A stretch of DNA of 64,000 bases from NCBI GenBank assembly GCA_964636815.1, contig CAZWTF010000003.1, positions 1 to 64,000 on the forward strand, written 5' to 3'. Each line of letters opens with the position of its first letter. The stretch's first letter is position 1. Under the pieces are notes generated by a model. It was not told the DNA's origin. It saw only the letters and a list, made by a program, of their open reading frames with translations, and did no database searches. Shown piece after piece: positions 1 through 8,767 of the stretch. The translations under genes and the position numbers were made by a program. Origin of the DNA: SOIL31 sp964636815. Lineage in GTDB: Bacteria; Babelota; Babeliae; Babelales; Vermiphilaceae.

Positions 1-19
1 ACCACTCTGCACTCGCACG

Positions 20-375
20 CAAACAGTTCCTTTTGATCCCTACGAGTTATAGGCTATGGTCGACATCAGTTGATGGCGATGTGATCCATGTCCTATTACC
101 CAACCTACGCTTTGCTGCGGTCGGGTGCCCATAAAGATGAAGGATTCTTATATGGGGGTCCCCAATTGTAGTAAGCGTAAATTGGGGTTAAAATCACCCC
201 GATAACTCGCACATGTATTTATTTAAATTATTAAAATAAGTACCTACACATTTCGCATGATGGTTTAGGCTGCTTCTTAGCAGACTGTGGCCTGAATTCG
301 AAATGATCGGGGGAATCCAAGGGAACCATTGGTGTACGAGTGCAGAGGGGTTGTAAAACCCCTTTGCGAAAAAAC
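20..375. repeat. Dispersed structured repeat, copy 1
   Basis: This stretch is nearly identical to 15238-15593; over about 356 bases I see only a cluster of changes near 54-70 and a few single differences. It holds several hairpins: CCCCAATT with AATTGGGG around 161-190, and GCAGAGGGGTT with AACCCCTTTGC around 341-367. An inverted match between about 5-17 and 336-351 (CTCTGCACTCG-type) may bound this copy. The copy is followed at 400-430 by another small GC hairpin (CCCCAAC/GTTGGGG). Only short unconvincing open frames occur, so I treat it as a non-coding mobile or structured-RNA repeat rather than a gene. Bases 1-448 contain nothing else I can support. Confidence 0.85.
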
Positions 376-448
376 ACCGTAGTGAAAACGAAGGTGAATA
401 TTGGGGTCCCCAACGGTCTAAGTTGGGGTCTTTATTTTTTTTTATTTT

Positions 449-904
449 TTACGATGCTACCGCAGTCCCATTATCAATAATTATTTTATTATCATTATCC
501 CATGAAAATGTAATATTCGCTTGTGTAACATCTTCATTGAGTTTATATGATACTGTTTTGCTTCCAGTGCGTTTACCATTCACAAATGAATAATCAAAGG
601 TAAGGTCGACAGTTTTTGTTTCAGAAGGTAGTTGGAATGAATTACCTTGGGCAACTTCAGTTTTATTCACAAATACTTTAAATGAATCAGGATTATATTT
701 ACCAGTCCAATGTTTATACGTGAGCATGTCTGGTTTAATATTGTTATTGATGGTAATAAATGTAGAAGGCTTGTCTTCTGTAGCTTGTATAGTTTCTGTT
801 GGTGTTGCCGATACATTCTCTGTTGTTGGCACTTCAGATGGTGTTTCTGTTGCATTGATTGTGAAAGGTATAAAGGCAATTAAAAATAAGCATGCAAGCA
901 TCAT
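449..904 (-). CDS. Small exported protein, unknown function
   Basis: The 151-residue product begins with a hydrophobic signal peptide (about residues 1-18), then a Thr/Pro/Glu-rich low-complexity linker (about 19-47), then a domain that looks beta-rich with alternating polar and hydrophobic residues. No known family is recognised. The ATG at 904 is preceded by AAAGGA at a normal distance. The gene starts 42 bases after the mnmG stop on the same strand, so it may be read through from mnmG. The linker-plus-beta layout suggests a periplasmic or surface role, which is inference only. Confidence 0.7.
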   Translation of the reverse strand: MMLACLFLIAFIPFTINATETPSEVPTTENVSATPTETIQATEDKPSTFITINNNIKPDMLTYKHWTGKYNPDSFKVFVNKTEVAQGNSFQLPSETKTVDLTFDYSFVNGKRTGSKTVSYKLNEDVTQANITFSWDNDNKIIIDNGTAVAS

Positions 905-946
905 GACGCGTTTCCTTTTTTCTGAAAAAAATATATCGTTTGGTAG

Positions 947-2815
947 TTACGCTACCATTTTTTCATTTTTTAACGCTTTTGTAAAATCAGAAATGCGGAA
1001 TATAAGTAATGAAATCGCTGCAGGAGTCATTCCTGGTATGAGTGCTGCATGTGCAATATTTTGCGGCTTATGTTTTGTGAGTTTTTGTTGTAACTCTTTT
1101 GATAGGCCTGGTATTTGTGTGTAATCAAACTGTGCAGGTATTGTTAACGTTTTGAATGTTGCACTTTTTTTAATTTCTTGTTTTTCACGCGTAATGTATG
1201 GTTCATATCGTAATTCTGCATGAACAATTTGCAATGCACGTTCAGATAGAGATATTTGATGATGTTGCGTTAAGTACTCAGCCAGTTTGCTTTTATCCGA
1301 CTCATCTTGTCCAAAAGTGCGGAGTAAATCAGTGCTGCTTTTTTCAGCGCGTAGCTGTGCAAGTGTATCTTCAGCGGATTTTTTTTCTACTAAGAAGTCA
1401 GCATAAAGTTGTTCATCAATCATGCCAAGTTCATATGCACGTGGTGTTAAACGCAAAAATGCATTGTCTTGGCGTAGTAGCAATCTGCGTTCAGCGCGCG
1501 ATGTGAACATGCGATATGGTTCATCAACACTCATGCTTACCAAATCGTCGATCATGACACCGATATAACTTTCTGTGCGATCCAAAATAAATGGTGCTTT
1601 GCCAGCAACTTTTTGATGCGCATTGATGCCAGCAATAATGCCTTGTCCTGCAGCTTCTTCGTAGCCAGTTGTACCGTTAATTTGCCCAGCAAGAAACAGT
1701 CCAGGAATGGCGATAGTTTCCAGTGTTGGATGTAATTGGTTTGGATACACAAAATCATATTCAACAGCGTAACCAGCTTTGGTAATAACTGCATTTTCAA
1801 AACCGGTAATGGTTCTGATGTATTGCTCTTGAACATCGAGAGGTAATGATGTAGAGATACCGTTGGGGTAAATTTCATCAGAATCGGCACCTTCTGGCTC
1901 TACAAATACGTGGTGAGATGTTTTTGATGCAAAACGGTGTATTTTGTCTTCAATAGAAGGGCAATAACGAGGACCAACGCTTGAAATACTCCCGTTATAC
2001 ATTGCAGAACGGTGGAGATTGTTTTTAATCACTGCATGGGTGTCTTCATTGGTGCGAGTGATATAGCATGCATGTGAGCTGTGTACTTTGTGAGGATAAA
2101 ATTCAAAAAGGTAGTTGAGGTTATCCGGTTCTTGGTATTCCATTTTTGAAAAATCTAAGCTTGATGCAAGTAAGCGTGGAGGAGTACCAGTTTTCAGGCG
2201 CCCTAATTTGAGACCTGCGCGGTTGAGGAATTTGGATATACCGGATACTGCTTTTTCATCACGTCTGCCTGCTGAAAAGTTTTTTTCGCCGATGTGGCAG
2301 AGCCCATTTAAGAATGTCCCAGTAGTAAGAATCACTGCAGAGGCAGTAATTATTTCTTCTTCATTCCGTTCGTCCTGAGCTTGTCGAAGGATACGAACGC
2401 TTGTAACTTTGTTGTCTGCGTTAAGTATAATATCTTCTACTGTGCCACCAATAATAGTTAAGTTTGGTAGCTTTTGTAACTCTTTTTGGCTCAGTAAACT
2501 GTATGCAAATTTATCTATTTGTAGGCGCAATCCTTGAACTGCAGCACCTTTTTTGGTATTGAGCATGCGTGCTTGCAGATATGTTGTACTGCATAGACGT
2601 GGCATAAGGCCGCCAAGTGCGCTGATATCGTGTACAATATGTCCTTTACCAACACCGCCAATGGCAGGGTTACAAGGCATAAGGCCAATTTTATTGGGGT
2701 CAAGGGTGATAAGCGCTGTTTTTGATCCAAGCTTTGCAGCTGCATGAGCAGCTTCTATGCCTGCGTGTCCGCCGCCTACAACAACTACGTCGAAATTATA
2801 TATCTTTGTGTTCAT
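947..2815 (-). CDS. mnmG: tRNA uridine-5-carboxymethylaminomethyl modification enzyme MnmG (GidA)
   Basis: MnmG, with MnmE, adds the carboxymethylaminomethyl group to U34 of several tRNAs, using FAD and methylene-tetrahydrofolate. The 622-residue length is normal. The N-terminal FAD-binding Rossmann motif VVGGGHAGIEAA (residues 12-23) is clear, followed by the family blocks LMPCNPAIGG (45-54) and GPRYCPSIEDK. The C-terminal helical domain is complete. Oddity: residues about 142-151 read LRQAQDER, a typical translation of an inserted palindromic repeat, placed between two conserved beta strands. MnmE is not in the window. The gene is preceded by a terminator and has its own start at 2815. Confidence 0.97.
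   Translation of the reverse strand: MNTKIYNFDVVVVGGGHAGIEAAHAAAKLGSKTALITLDPNKIGLMPCNPAIGGVGKGHIVHDISALGGLMPRLCSTTYLQARMLNTKKGAAVQGLRLQIDKFAYSLLSQKELQKLPNLTIIGGTVEDIILNADNKVTSVRILRQAQDERNEEEIITASAVILTTGTFLNGLCHIGEKNFSAGRRDEKAVSGISKFLNRAGLKLGRLKTGTPPRLLASSLDFSKMEYQEPDNLNYLFEFYPHKVHSSHACYITRTNEDTHAVIKNNLHRSAMYNGSISSVGPRYCPSIEDKIHRFASKTSHHVFVEPEGADSDEIYPNGISTSLPLDVQEQYIRTITGFENAVITKAGYAVEYDFVYPNQLHPTLETIAIPGLFLAGQINGTTGYEEAAGQGIIAGINAHQKVAGKAPFILDRTESYIGVMIDDLVSMSVDEPYRMFTSRAERRLLLRQDNAFLRLTPRAYELGMIDEQLYADFLVEKKSAEDTLAQLRAEKSSTDLLRTFGQDESDKSKLAEYLTQHHQISLSERALQIVHAELRYEPYITREKQEIKKSATFKTLTIPAQFDYTQIPGLSKELQQKLTKHKPQNIAHAALIPGMTPAAISLLIFRISDFTKALKNEKMVA
2365..2396. repeat. Palindromic repeat inserted in mnmG coding sequence
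   Basis: On the plus strand this reads as a CGTCCTGAGCTTGTCGAAGG-type element flanked by short inverted ends (GTTCGT...ACGAAC). The same CTGA-x-C-x-TGT-x-GAAGG core appears at the 3' end of murG (57737-57770), and a relative forms the pair at 41203-41327. Here it is in frame and adds about ten residues to MnmG between conserved strands, so the enzyme presumably tolerates it in a surface loop. Confidence 0.75.
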
Positions 2816-2834
2816 GTTTCCTGATCCAGATTTT

Positions 2835-2872
2835 TACGGGGCCCCCGATGGGAGCAAAGCGCACATTGGGGT
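2835..2872. repeat. Small GC-rich hairpin element
   Basis: GGGGCCCC is followed by an imperfect stem (CCCCgATG with CATtGGGG) and a loop with GAGCAAAGCG. The build resembles the hairpins within the 356-bp repeat and those at 19661-19742, so it is probably a solo member of that family. It lies directly upstream of mnmG. Confidence 0.5.
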
Positions 2873-2908
2873 AAAACAAAAGAGGCACGTTTTTACAACG
2901 CACCTCTT
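2873..2908 (-). terminator. Rho-independent terminator after the 2956-3561 gene
   Basis: Read on the minus strand, AAGAGGtgCG and CGtgCCTCTT form a stem around TTGTAAAAA and are followed by TTGTTTT. It separates the exported-protein gene at 2956 from mnmG. Confidence 0.65.
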
Positions 2909-2955
2909 ATACATTTTATTGTACTTAATTATGTTTTTTTAGGCAAGAAACCTAT

Positions 2956-3561
2956 TTAGCGACAGTTAAGACGGGTTGTTAAACCAGCAAAAAGTGCCCA
3001 ATCAGGTTTTGCGCTCCACTCAGATTTCTTTTTCTGAATCAACTGTGCTAAACAGTCAATTTTCTTGATAAGATTCTTGTTATCTGTCTCTGTTGCTTTA
3101 GCACGTAACGTTTTAAGTCTTGCGATCATCTCACCAAATATTTTCTCGGTATTAAATTCACGTTTAATTTCAGCCGAGAAATCAAGGGCGCATGTTGCAG
3201 GTTTACCGTTGTATTTTTTGAAAATGTTACACAAAACGTTGAAGTGTTGAGCCACATAATCCATAAGCTCATCTATTTCTGTGGATAATTCGTCGCCAGC
3301 GCTTCGTGTTACAGCTTCAATTTTTCTTTGGAAATCATGCAATATGGAATCTAACTCTACCACAAATGTGTTATATGGCGTTTTGTTACTTGAGTTGAAA
3401 AACCCAGCAAGGATCTTTTCTGTAGGCATAAACACATTGATAATGCTATCAATATTTGCAAGCTGATGAGTAGGGTTAGCATGTGCAGTGTATGTCATTA
3501 TCATAAATGCTAAAACCGCTATTTTACTTAAAATCGCCTTTTTCATAGTATTGTATTTCAT
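2956..3561 (-). CDS. Exported helical protein, unknown function
   Basis: The 201-residue product has an N-terminal signal peptide (charged start, hydrophobic residues about 11-27, likely cleavage after AHA near residue 28). The rest is predicted mostly helical, rich in Lys, Asp and Leu, with four scattered Cys in the mature part. No family is recognised. Of the two close ATGs, the first (3561) has AGAAGGGA six bases upstream and is preferred. The gene stands alone between the mraY upstream region and a terminator. Bases 3562-3775 upstream hold no gene I can support. Confidence 0.65.
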   Translation of the reverse strand: MKYNTMKKAILSKIAVLAFMIMTYTAHANPTHQLANIDSIINVFMPTEKILAGFFNSSNKTPYNTFVVELDSILHDFQRKIEAVTRSAGDELSTEIDELMDYVAQHFNVLCNIFKKYNGKPATCALDFSAEIKREFNTEKIFGEMIARLKTLRAKATETDNKNLIKKIDCLAQLIQKKKSEWSAKPDWALFAGLTTRLNCR

Positions 3562-3775
3562 AGTAAATCCCTTCTTGATTGGGAATATAAGGTTTTTCGG
3601 CCATATTATTTGATCACATTAACAGTTTACCTGGTTATAGGTATGCCGTCAAAAGCACCCCAAAAAGCTTGAATTAATCGCTTTTTCAGCTATTCTTACC
3701 TTGTTCTGTGCCAAGTAGAAAGCCAAATTATAAAACAACTGATCTTAAGCCCGTAGGGCAGAGAGTTATAAGCGT

Positions 3776-4840
3776 ATGATATATCATTTATCATTTTATT
3801 TAAAGCAGTATTGGCCTTTTTTTAATGTTTTGCACTATGTAAGCGTACGTGCAGTTGCTTCTTTGCTCAGTTCTTTAGCAACATTCTTGTTGTTCGGGCC
3901 ATTGTTTATGGCCATTTCACGTCGTTTTTTCCGCTCTAAGGCTCGCGATTTTACCCCAGAAAGTCATAAAAAGAAAGATAGTATGCCCACAATGGGAGGG
4001 GTGTTCATTTTAGCTATCATGTTACTTAATACCTTACTATGGTGCGATTTGAGCAATATAAAAGTCTGGATATTCCTATTTTGTACCTTAGGCTATGGAC
4101 TGATTGGTTTTTGGGATGATTGGAGTAAGATTTCTACCCATAGGGGCATTTCTGCCAGAGCAAAGTTGCAATTTCAGGTGCTAATAGCCACAATTTCAGC
4201 CCTTATACTTGTTTTTTGGGGCTTTTGCGATACTGATATCATTTTCCCATTTTTTAAGCATTGCAACCCAAATTTGGGTTTGTTTTTTATCCCATGGGCA
4301 GTTTTTATTATTGTGGGTTGTAGTAATGCGGTTAATTTGACTGATGGACTTGATGGTCTTGCAATCGGGTCATTATTGCCTAATTTTGCTACATTTTCCC
4401 TTATTTGCTACTTAGCAGGTCATTTTGGTCTTGCATTATATTTGAATATCCCATTTGCAGGCACTGCTGAAATTGCAATCATTGGAGCTATTCTCATAGG
4501 TTCATCACTGGGTTTTTTGTGGTACAATGCGTACCCAGCTCAGATTTTTATGGGAGATGTTGGTTCTTTGGCCCTAGGCGCTGGGCTTGCTTTAATGGCG
4601 ATTATGGCAAAACAGGAACTCTTGTTGCCTATTGCCGGAGGTCTTTTTGTGGTAGAAACGGTATCTGTTATACTCCAAGTTCTATCTGTTCGATATTTTG
4701 GTAAGAGAATGTTTAAAATGGCTCCTATTCATCATCATTTTGAATTGCTTGGGTGGCCAGAATCACGTATTACTACTCGTTTTGGTATCATTTCGTTGGT
4801 ATTGTGTTTATTGACACTTATTACCTTAAAATTGCGATAA
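3776..4840 (+). CDS. mraY: Phospho-N-acetylmuramoyl-pentapeptide transferase MraY
   Basis: MraY moves phospho-MurNAc-pentapeptide from UDP to undecaprenyl phosphate, forming lipid I at the inner face of the plasma membrane. The 354-residue polytopic protein carries all family blocks: KKDSMPTMGG (66-75), DDW (114-116), NLTDGLDGL (187-195), GDVGSLALG (260-268) and the HHH loop PIHHHFE (317-323). About ten membrane segments are expected. Unlike most bacteria, no mur genes flank it. The ankyrin gene follows after 25 bases, and the last bases of mraY were copied downstream in a local duplication. Confidence 0.98.
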   Translation: MIYHLSFYLKQYWPFFNVLHYVSVRAVASLLSSLATFLLFGPLFMAISRRFFRSKARDFTPESHKKKDSMPTMGGVFILAIMLLNTLLWCDLSNIKVWIFLFCTLGYGLIGFWDDWSKISTHRGISARAKLQFQVLIATISALILVFWGFCDTDIIFPFFKHCNPNLGLFFIPWAVFIIVGCSNAVNLTDGLDGLAIGSLLPNFATFSLICYLAGHFGLALYLNIPFAGTAEIAIIGAILIGSSLGFLWYNAYPAQIFMGDVGSLALGAGLALMAIMAKQELLLPIAGGLFVVETVSVILQVLSVRYFGKRMFKMAPIHHHFELLGWPESRITTRFGIISLVLCLLTLITLKLR

Positions 4841-4865
4841 ATTAATATACTAACAAGAAAGGTTC

Positions 4866-5465
4866 ATGATGATAGTGTTTCGTGTTTTATTTATTGTTGC
4901 GCTAGTGAGCAGTAGTGCTGTTTTGAGTATGCAACAAAATATGAGTATAAATTATGTATTAAATGCTGTAATACAAAAACCATATGGGGTTGATGGTGTA
5001 AGATTAGTTCAATCATATCTTAATAACGGTGGCAGTGTAAATGCGAAAGGGACTATATTTATTGGTTCGCAAAAAATGACAAAAATGAATTTGCTGATGG
5101 TCTCTGCGCTTGTTGGATATACCAAACTCATGAGGTTTTTACTTGAAGAAGAATATATACAATTAAATTGTAAAAGTGAGGTTGGCAATACAGCATTAAT
5201 GATAGCAGCTGTCAATGGTCGTACAGGACTTGTATCACTTTTGTTAGATGCGGGAGCAGATCCACTTGCGCGTAATCAATTATATTATAATACAACTGCA
5301 TTATGGCAAGCAGAGAATTCTCCGATTCGTTATCATCCTCTGCATAATTCTGATAATAAATATTATAATTTCCCAAGAATGATTGCATTCCTTAAAGAAG
5401 CTGAAAGAAATGCTGCGCCACGTAAGCATGAGAAGATAAAAAACCGTTCACAGTTACGCAAGTAA
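4866..5465 (+). CDS. Exported ankyrin-repeat protein (first of tandem pair)
   Basis: The 199-residue product starts with a signal peptide (about residues 1-20) ending LSMQQ, a small residue then Met. Residues about 60-135 hold two to three ankyrin repeats, best seen at GNTALMIAAVNGRTGLVSLLLDAGADP. The C-terminal tail is basic. Ankyrin repeats bind proteins; an exported one in a host-associated bacterium is a plausible effector, by inference. AAGAAAGG precedes the ATG. It is paralogous over its full length to 5624-6226. It could be co-transcribed with mraY, only 25 bases upstream. Confidence 0.88.
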   Translation: MMIVFRVLFIVALVSSSAVLSMQQNMSINYVLNAVIQKPYGVDGVRLVQSYLNNGGSVNAKGTIFIGSQKMTKMNLLMVSALVGYTKLMRFLLEEEYIQLNCKSEVGNTALMIAAVNGRTGLVSLLLDAGADPLARNQLYYNTTALWQAENSPIRYHPLHNSDNKYYNFPRMIAFLKEAERNAAPRKHEKIKNRSQLRK

Positions 5466-5507
5466 CAATCTTAAGAGTCGCAATCTTATTTTTTGATTTA
5501 AATTTAA

Positions 5508-5556
5508 ATGCCAAAGTTGTGTATAATTATGCATAACTTTGGCATTATTTTTTTTT
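5508..5556 (+). terminator. Rho-independent terminator
   Basis: ATGCCAAAGTT and AACTTTGGCAT form an 11-bp perfect stem with a 16-base loop, followed by a run of nine T. It ends the mraY and first ankyrin unit. Confidence 0.85.
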
Positions 5557-5565
5557 GTATTATGC

Positions 5566-5632
5566 TTATTGACACTTATTACCTGAAAATCGCGATAAAT
5601 TAATATACTAACAAGAAAGGTTCATGATGATT
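5566..5632 (+). repeat. Copied segment: mraY 3' end plus ankyrin gene leader
   Basis: Bases 5566-5632 match 4808-4874 with only about four changes, an offset of exactly 758 bases. The first part is the last eleven codons of mraY, which are no longer part of any gene here; the rest is the leader and start of the ankyrin gene. This marks the left edge of a tandem duplication. Confidence 0.92.
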
Positions 5633-6226
5633 GTGTCTCGTCTTTTGTTGATTGTTACGTTGGTGAGTAGTAGTGCTGCTTTGAGTATGGAAAAAGCAGT
5701 AAGTATTGATCGCTTATCGAATGCCGTAATGTTTTCTCAATCTGAGTTGGATGATGTAACGTGTGCTGCGTTATATCTTTATAATGGCGGTAATATAAAC
5801 GCCAAAAGAACAATTATCCTTGATAATTTGCAAGAAATAAGAGGGATGAATTTACTGATGACATCTGTAATGTATGGTCGTCCTAGACTTATGAAGTTTT
5901 TAATACGTAACTATGCAAGATTAGATTGTACAAATGAGTTTGGTGATACAGCATTAATGATTGCAGCTTGGTATGGCCGTGCATCTCTTGCACGTCTTTT
6001 GCTTAAAGCGGGTGCAAATCCACTTGTGCGCAATAAATATGGTCTAAATGCATTATGGTGCGCAGAGAATACTCCATTACGTAATCATCCTCGTTATAAT
6101 GGTGATAGCAAAAATTATAGTATTCCAAAAATGATTAATAGTCTGAAAAAAGCTGAAGGGTTGGCTGTTGAACATCAACAGTTTCAAGTGGCAAATCGTT
6201 CTCAGTTGCGTATACAACAATCTTAG
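5624..6226 (+). CDS. Exported ankyrin-repeat protein (second of tandem pair)
   Basis: A 200-residue paralogue of the gene at 4866-5465 with the same layout: signal peptide ending LSMEKA, then ankyrin repeats around residues 65-140 (FGDTALMIAAWYGRASLARLLLKAGA), then a short basic tail ending RSQLR-. Its ribosome-binding site and leader are a copy of those of the first gene. The conserved central repeats and more divergent N-terminal third suggest the copies are evolving apart. It is probably transcribed on its own, because a strong terminator lies upstream at 5508-5556, but no obvious new promoter is visible. Confidence 0.88.
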   Translation: MMIVSRLLLIVTLVSSSAALSMEKAVSIDRLSNAVMFSQSELDDVTCAALYLYNGGNINAKRTIILDNLQEIRGMNLLMTSVMYGRPRLMKFLIRNYARLDCTNEFGDTALMIAAWYGRASLARLLLKAGANPLVRNKYGLNALWCAENTPLRNHPRYNGDSKNYSIPKMINSLKKAEGLAVEHQQFQVANRSQLRIQQS

Positions 6227-6242
6227 AGATTGTAAATTATAG

Positions 6243-6279
6243 AAAAAGAATGGGAGCTTTTTCAGCTCCCATTCTTTTT
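6243..6279. terminator. Bidirectional terminator between convergent genes
   Basis: AGAATGGGAGCT and AGCTCCCATTCT form a 12-bp stem with loop TTTTC. A-rich and T-rich flanks on either side let it work for the ankyrin gene on the plus strand and the 6283-6696 gene on the minus strand. Confidence 0.88.
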
Positions 6280-6282
6280 GAT

Positions 6283-6696
6283 CTATTTTTTATTGTTACG
6301 CTTATCTCTCAATTTTATTTCAGCTTCTTTAACGTTTTCTCTGAAAGAATTTAGAGACTTTGGATGATCTTGTAAGATTGCATCTACAATTACTGTTTTT
6401 TTTGATTTTGCTAACTCTATGTTTAAATATTCTGTGGATAGCGCATTCTCATACATATACATTGCGCATGCAACAGCTAAATCAGTTGAATAAGCATTTT
6501 CTATTTGATTGCCAAGTGTTTTATCAATATTGGTTTTTGTAATAAAATCTTTCAATTCTAGCTTGTGTAAACGTCGAGCAATTTCTGTTTGAGAAGGTAG
6601 TTGTACAAGTTTTATATCAGCATTTTTATCTTCTTCCATGGCAAACATTCCATTACTGATGCTGAATATAATCAGAGATAGAGCTATTTTTGTCAT
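6283..6696 (-). CDS. Small exported protein, unknown function
   Basis: The 137-residue product has a signal peptide (about residues 1-19) ending GMFAMEED, again with Met directly after a small residue. The mature part is helical and highly charged, ending in a Lys/Arg/Asn-rich tail. No family is recognised. Its ATG overlaps the stop of the permease gene by four bases (ATGA), so it is translationally coupled to the permease. Whether the pairing is functional is unknown; a periplasmic partner of the transporter is possible but untested. Confidence 0.7.
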   Translation of the reverse strand: MTKIALSLIIFSISNGMFAMEEDKNADIKLVQLPSQTEIARRLHKLELKDFITKTNIDKTLGNQIENAYSTDLAVACAMYMYENALSTEYLNIELAKSKKTVIVDAILQDHPKSLNSFRENVKEAEIKLRDKRNNKK

Positions 6697-7997
6697 AGTT
6701 GACTCTTGTTTTTTTTATGTGATATTCCAAACATTAATACGCCGGAAATTATAATTCCGCAAAATATATACAATGGTATTGGATTACTTGTTTTCCACAT
6801 TGCAAACAGAGAAACAGTGAGTAATATTGCGCAGTTAATAAATCCCATGATAGGTAACAGAATTGATTTTCTTTGTTGATACAATGTTGCGCAAAGTCCG
6901 GCAATACTCATGGCATATGTCATTGTTGTTCCAAATGCACTCAGCTGTTGGAATGTTGTTTGCTCGCCGAGCATAATGCACAAATATGCGAGCATAATGA
7001 TACCTTGAACAATCACACACATAAATGGGATGCTAAAGCGGTTACGCAGCATCATTGTTGTTGGTGCAATAGTGTGGTGACGTTCTGCCAGCGTGTATAT
7101 ATTCCATACGTTTGCGTAAATGATGCCAAATGCGGCGCTGAGCGCAGAAAGTGCGATCGCGATATGAATAAAGTGTCCAAGAAAATCACGCATCTGATTG
7201 CTGATATTGAATGTACTGATTAATAATGGGAATGCGCCACGGTAATCTGCTGCTTGTGCAAGATTAGGCCCTACGATTGCGTAAAAAAAACCTTGGTACA
7301 GCATATACAGTATCATAACAATACCGTATGAAATCAGTATTGAACGAGGACCATCAACTTCAGGGTTTTGCAGGTTACGACTGATTGCGCATGCAACTTC
7401 AAACCCAAGCAATGCATGTAGCACCAAAGGAATAGCTGAAGGAATACCTTCCCATAATTGATGTACAGGCGTTACATTATCACCTTGGAGCAATAAAAAT
7501 CCTGATGCAATGACTAAAAAAAGTGGAGATACTTTAAGAATCATCAACCAATTTTGAATTTTACTTCCCGTACGTACATTGAGCATGTTGAGTGCTAGTA
7601 ATAGAGATAAAATGATTATATCAAAGCTGAGTGGGCTGATGCATGCAAGTATTGGAAATGTCTTTTGGATCAGTAACGTAAAAATATGAATCGCCAACGT
7701 TCCTGAAGAGAGCTTTGCAAAAAAATAAGACCATGTACTTAAAAATCCTATTAATGGATGAAGTGATGTGCTGCAAAAAGCATAAAATCCACCACTTGGG
7801 TACAATTGTAATAGTCTTACAAAAGATAAAATGAGGGGAAATAAAAGCAAACCAACAATTATGTAACACAAACCACCAAGAAGCCCTGCGCGTTTTGCAA
7901 GTTCTGCGGTGTTAATAAATACGCCGGTGCCGATGATGATGTTGAGGTTAATAATGACGGCTGACCATAAAGAGAGGTTGTTTGTTTTTGTCGACAT
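6693..7997 (-). CDS. APC-superfamily amino-acid permease
   Basis: A 434-residue membrane protein with about twelve hydrophobic segments. The family signature in the first segment, IIGTGVFI (21-28), matches the substrate-binding glycine hinge of APC transporters. Such proteins bring amino acids into the cell by exchange or proton symport; the substrate cannot be read from the sequence. An amino-acid importer fits a bacterium that depends on a host. It lies 14 bases downstream of the rRNA methyltransferase gene on the same strand and overlaps the following small exported gene. Confidence 0.9.
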   Translation of the reverse strand: MSTKTNNLSLWSAVIINLNIIIGTGVFINTAELAKRAGLLGGLCYIIVGLLLFPLILSFVRLLQLYPSGGFYAFCSTSLHPLIGFLSTWSYFFAKLSSGTLAIHIFTLLIQKTFPILACISPLSFDIIILSLLLALNMLNVRTGSKIQNWLMILKVSPLFLVIASGFLLLQGDNVTPVHQLWEGIPSAIPLVLHALLGFEVACAISRNLQNPEVDGPRSILISYGIVMILYMLYQGFFYAIVGPNLAQAADYRGAFPLLISTFNISNQMRDFLGHFIHIAIALSALSAAFGIIYANVWNIYTLAERHHTIAPTTMMLRNRFSIPFMCVIVQGIIMLAYLCIMLGEQTTFQQLSAFGTTMTYAMSIAGLCATLYQQRKSILLPIMGFINCAILLTVSLFAMWKTSNPIPLYIFCGIIISGVLMFGISHKKNKSQL

Positions 7998-8011
7998 TTA
8001 TTTCCTATATT

Positions 8012-8758
8012 TTATTGCGTAGCCGAAAGATAAAGCGCGATAGATCCTGCAACAGCTGCGTTTAAACTTTCAAAATTCCCTGGCATTGGTAATGTAATTT
8101 TCTCATCACACAGGTCAATCCATTCTTGCGGAATACCGTGGCTTTCGCTTCCCACCACAATTAATGCATTGCGTAAATTAACATCATTGGGGTTTTTGCC
8201 TTCTGATGGGACAAGTGCACACAAAGAGATATTTTTTTTATTGCGTAACATATCTTGCCAGGTTGTGCTGAATATAGTGACATTGCCAATGGCACCAGCA
8301 GTTGCTTGTACCACTTTTGGATTCCATGGATCAACTGTTTCTACGCATACAACTGTTTTCTTATTCATCGCAGCAGCAGTTCTGATTAACGTCCCCATGT
8401 TGCCTGGGTCTGTTACTTGCGCAAGAACAATGCCAGAAGTTAAAGTATGAATTGAGGGATTTTTGGGGATTTTAAATGTTGCAAGCAATCCACTCGGTGA
8501 TTGAGCGGTGCTGATTTTATCCATAACCTCAGGTGTAACAGCAATAATATGCTCATCGCCCATAAGCTGACGTGCGTCATATAGAAACTCATCAGTTGTG
8601 AATAATGTAATTGGCTGATGGCCTGCTTTGATGATGGTAGAGATGGTGCGGAAACCTTCCGCGATAAATTCTTGCAGCTCTGCGCGGTATTTGGAGCTAT
8701 GGAGTTTAACAACGTTTTTGATCAGAGGATTGGCGGGAGAGGATATTAATTTAACCAT
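8012..8758 (-). CDS. TrmH/SpoU-family RNA 2'-O-ribose methyltransferase
   Basis: The 248-residue protein has the N-terminal L30e-like substrate-binding region (SSPANPLIK at 6-14, AEGFRT at 33-38) and the C-terminal SPOUT knot. All three SpoU motifs are present: DPGNMGTLIRTA (117-128, with Asn120 and Arg126), GSESHG (203-208) and SLNAAVA (231-237). Family members methylate 23S rRNA guanosine or tRNA ribose using S-adenosylmethionine; the exact target cannot be set. It lies 9 bases from tgt and 14 from the permease, so it is likely part of one minus-strand operon. Confidence 0.93.
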   Translation of the reverse strand: MVKLISSPANPLIKNVVKLHSSKYRAELQEFIAEGFRTISTIIKAGHQPITLFTTDEFLYDARQLMGDEHIIAVTPEVMDKISTAQSPSGLLATFKIPKNPSIHTLTSGIVLAQVTDPGNMGTLIRTAAAMNKKTVVCVETVDPWNPKVVQATAGAIGNVTIFSTTWQDMLRNKKNISLCALVPSEGKNPNDVNLRNALIVVGSESHGIPQEWIDLCDEKITLPMPGNFESLNAAVAGSIALYLSATQ

Positions 8759-8767
8759 TATATTTTC

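Noticed and set aside
20..375. Repeat core as a tmRNA or other standard RNA gene
   Set aside because: I looked for a tRNA-like end with CCA-type acceptor and a tag frame ending in Ala-Ala and found neither; it does not match SRP RNA or 6S RNA features either.
231..413. Short minus-strand frame of 60 codons in the first repeat copy
   Set aside because: The second copy keeps part of the peptide but has a different start context, no ribosome-binding site is seen and the sequence is dominated by hairpins, so I treat it as chance within the repeat.
1198..1506. Plus-strand frame of 102 codons opposite mnmG
   Set aside because: It is antisense to conserved mnmG coding sequence, has no ribosome-binding site and an odd composition.
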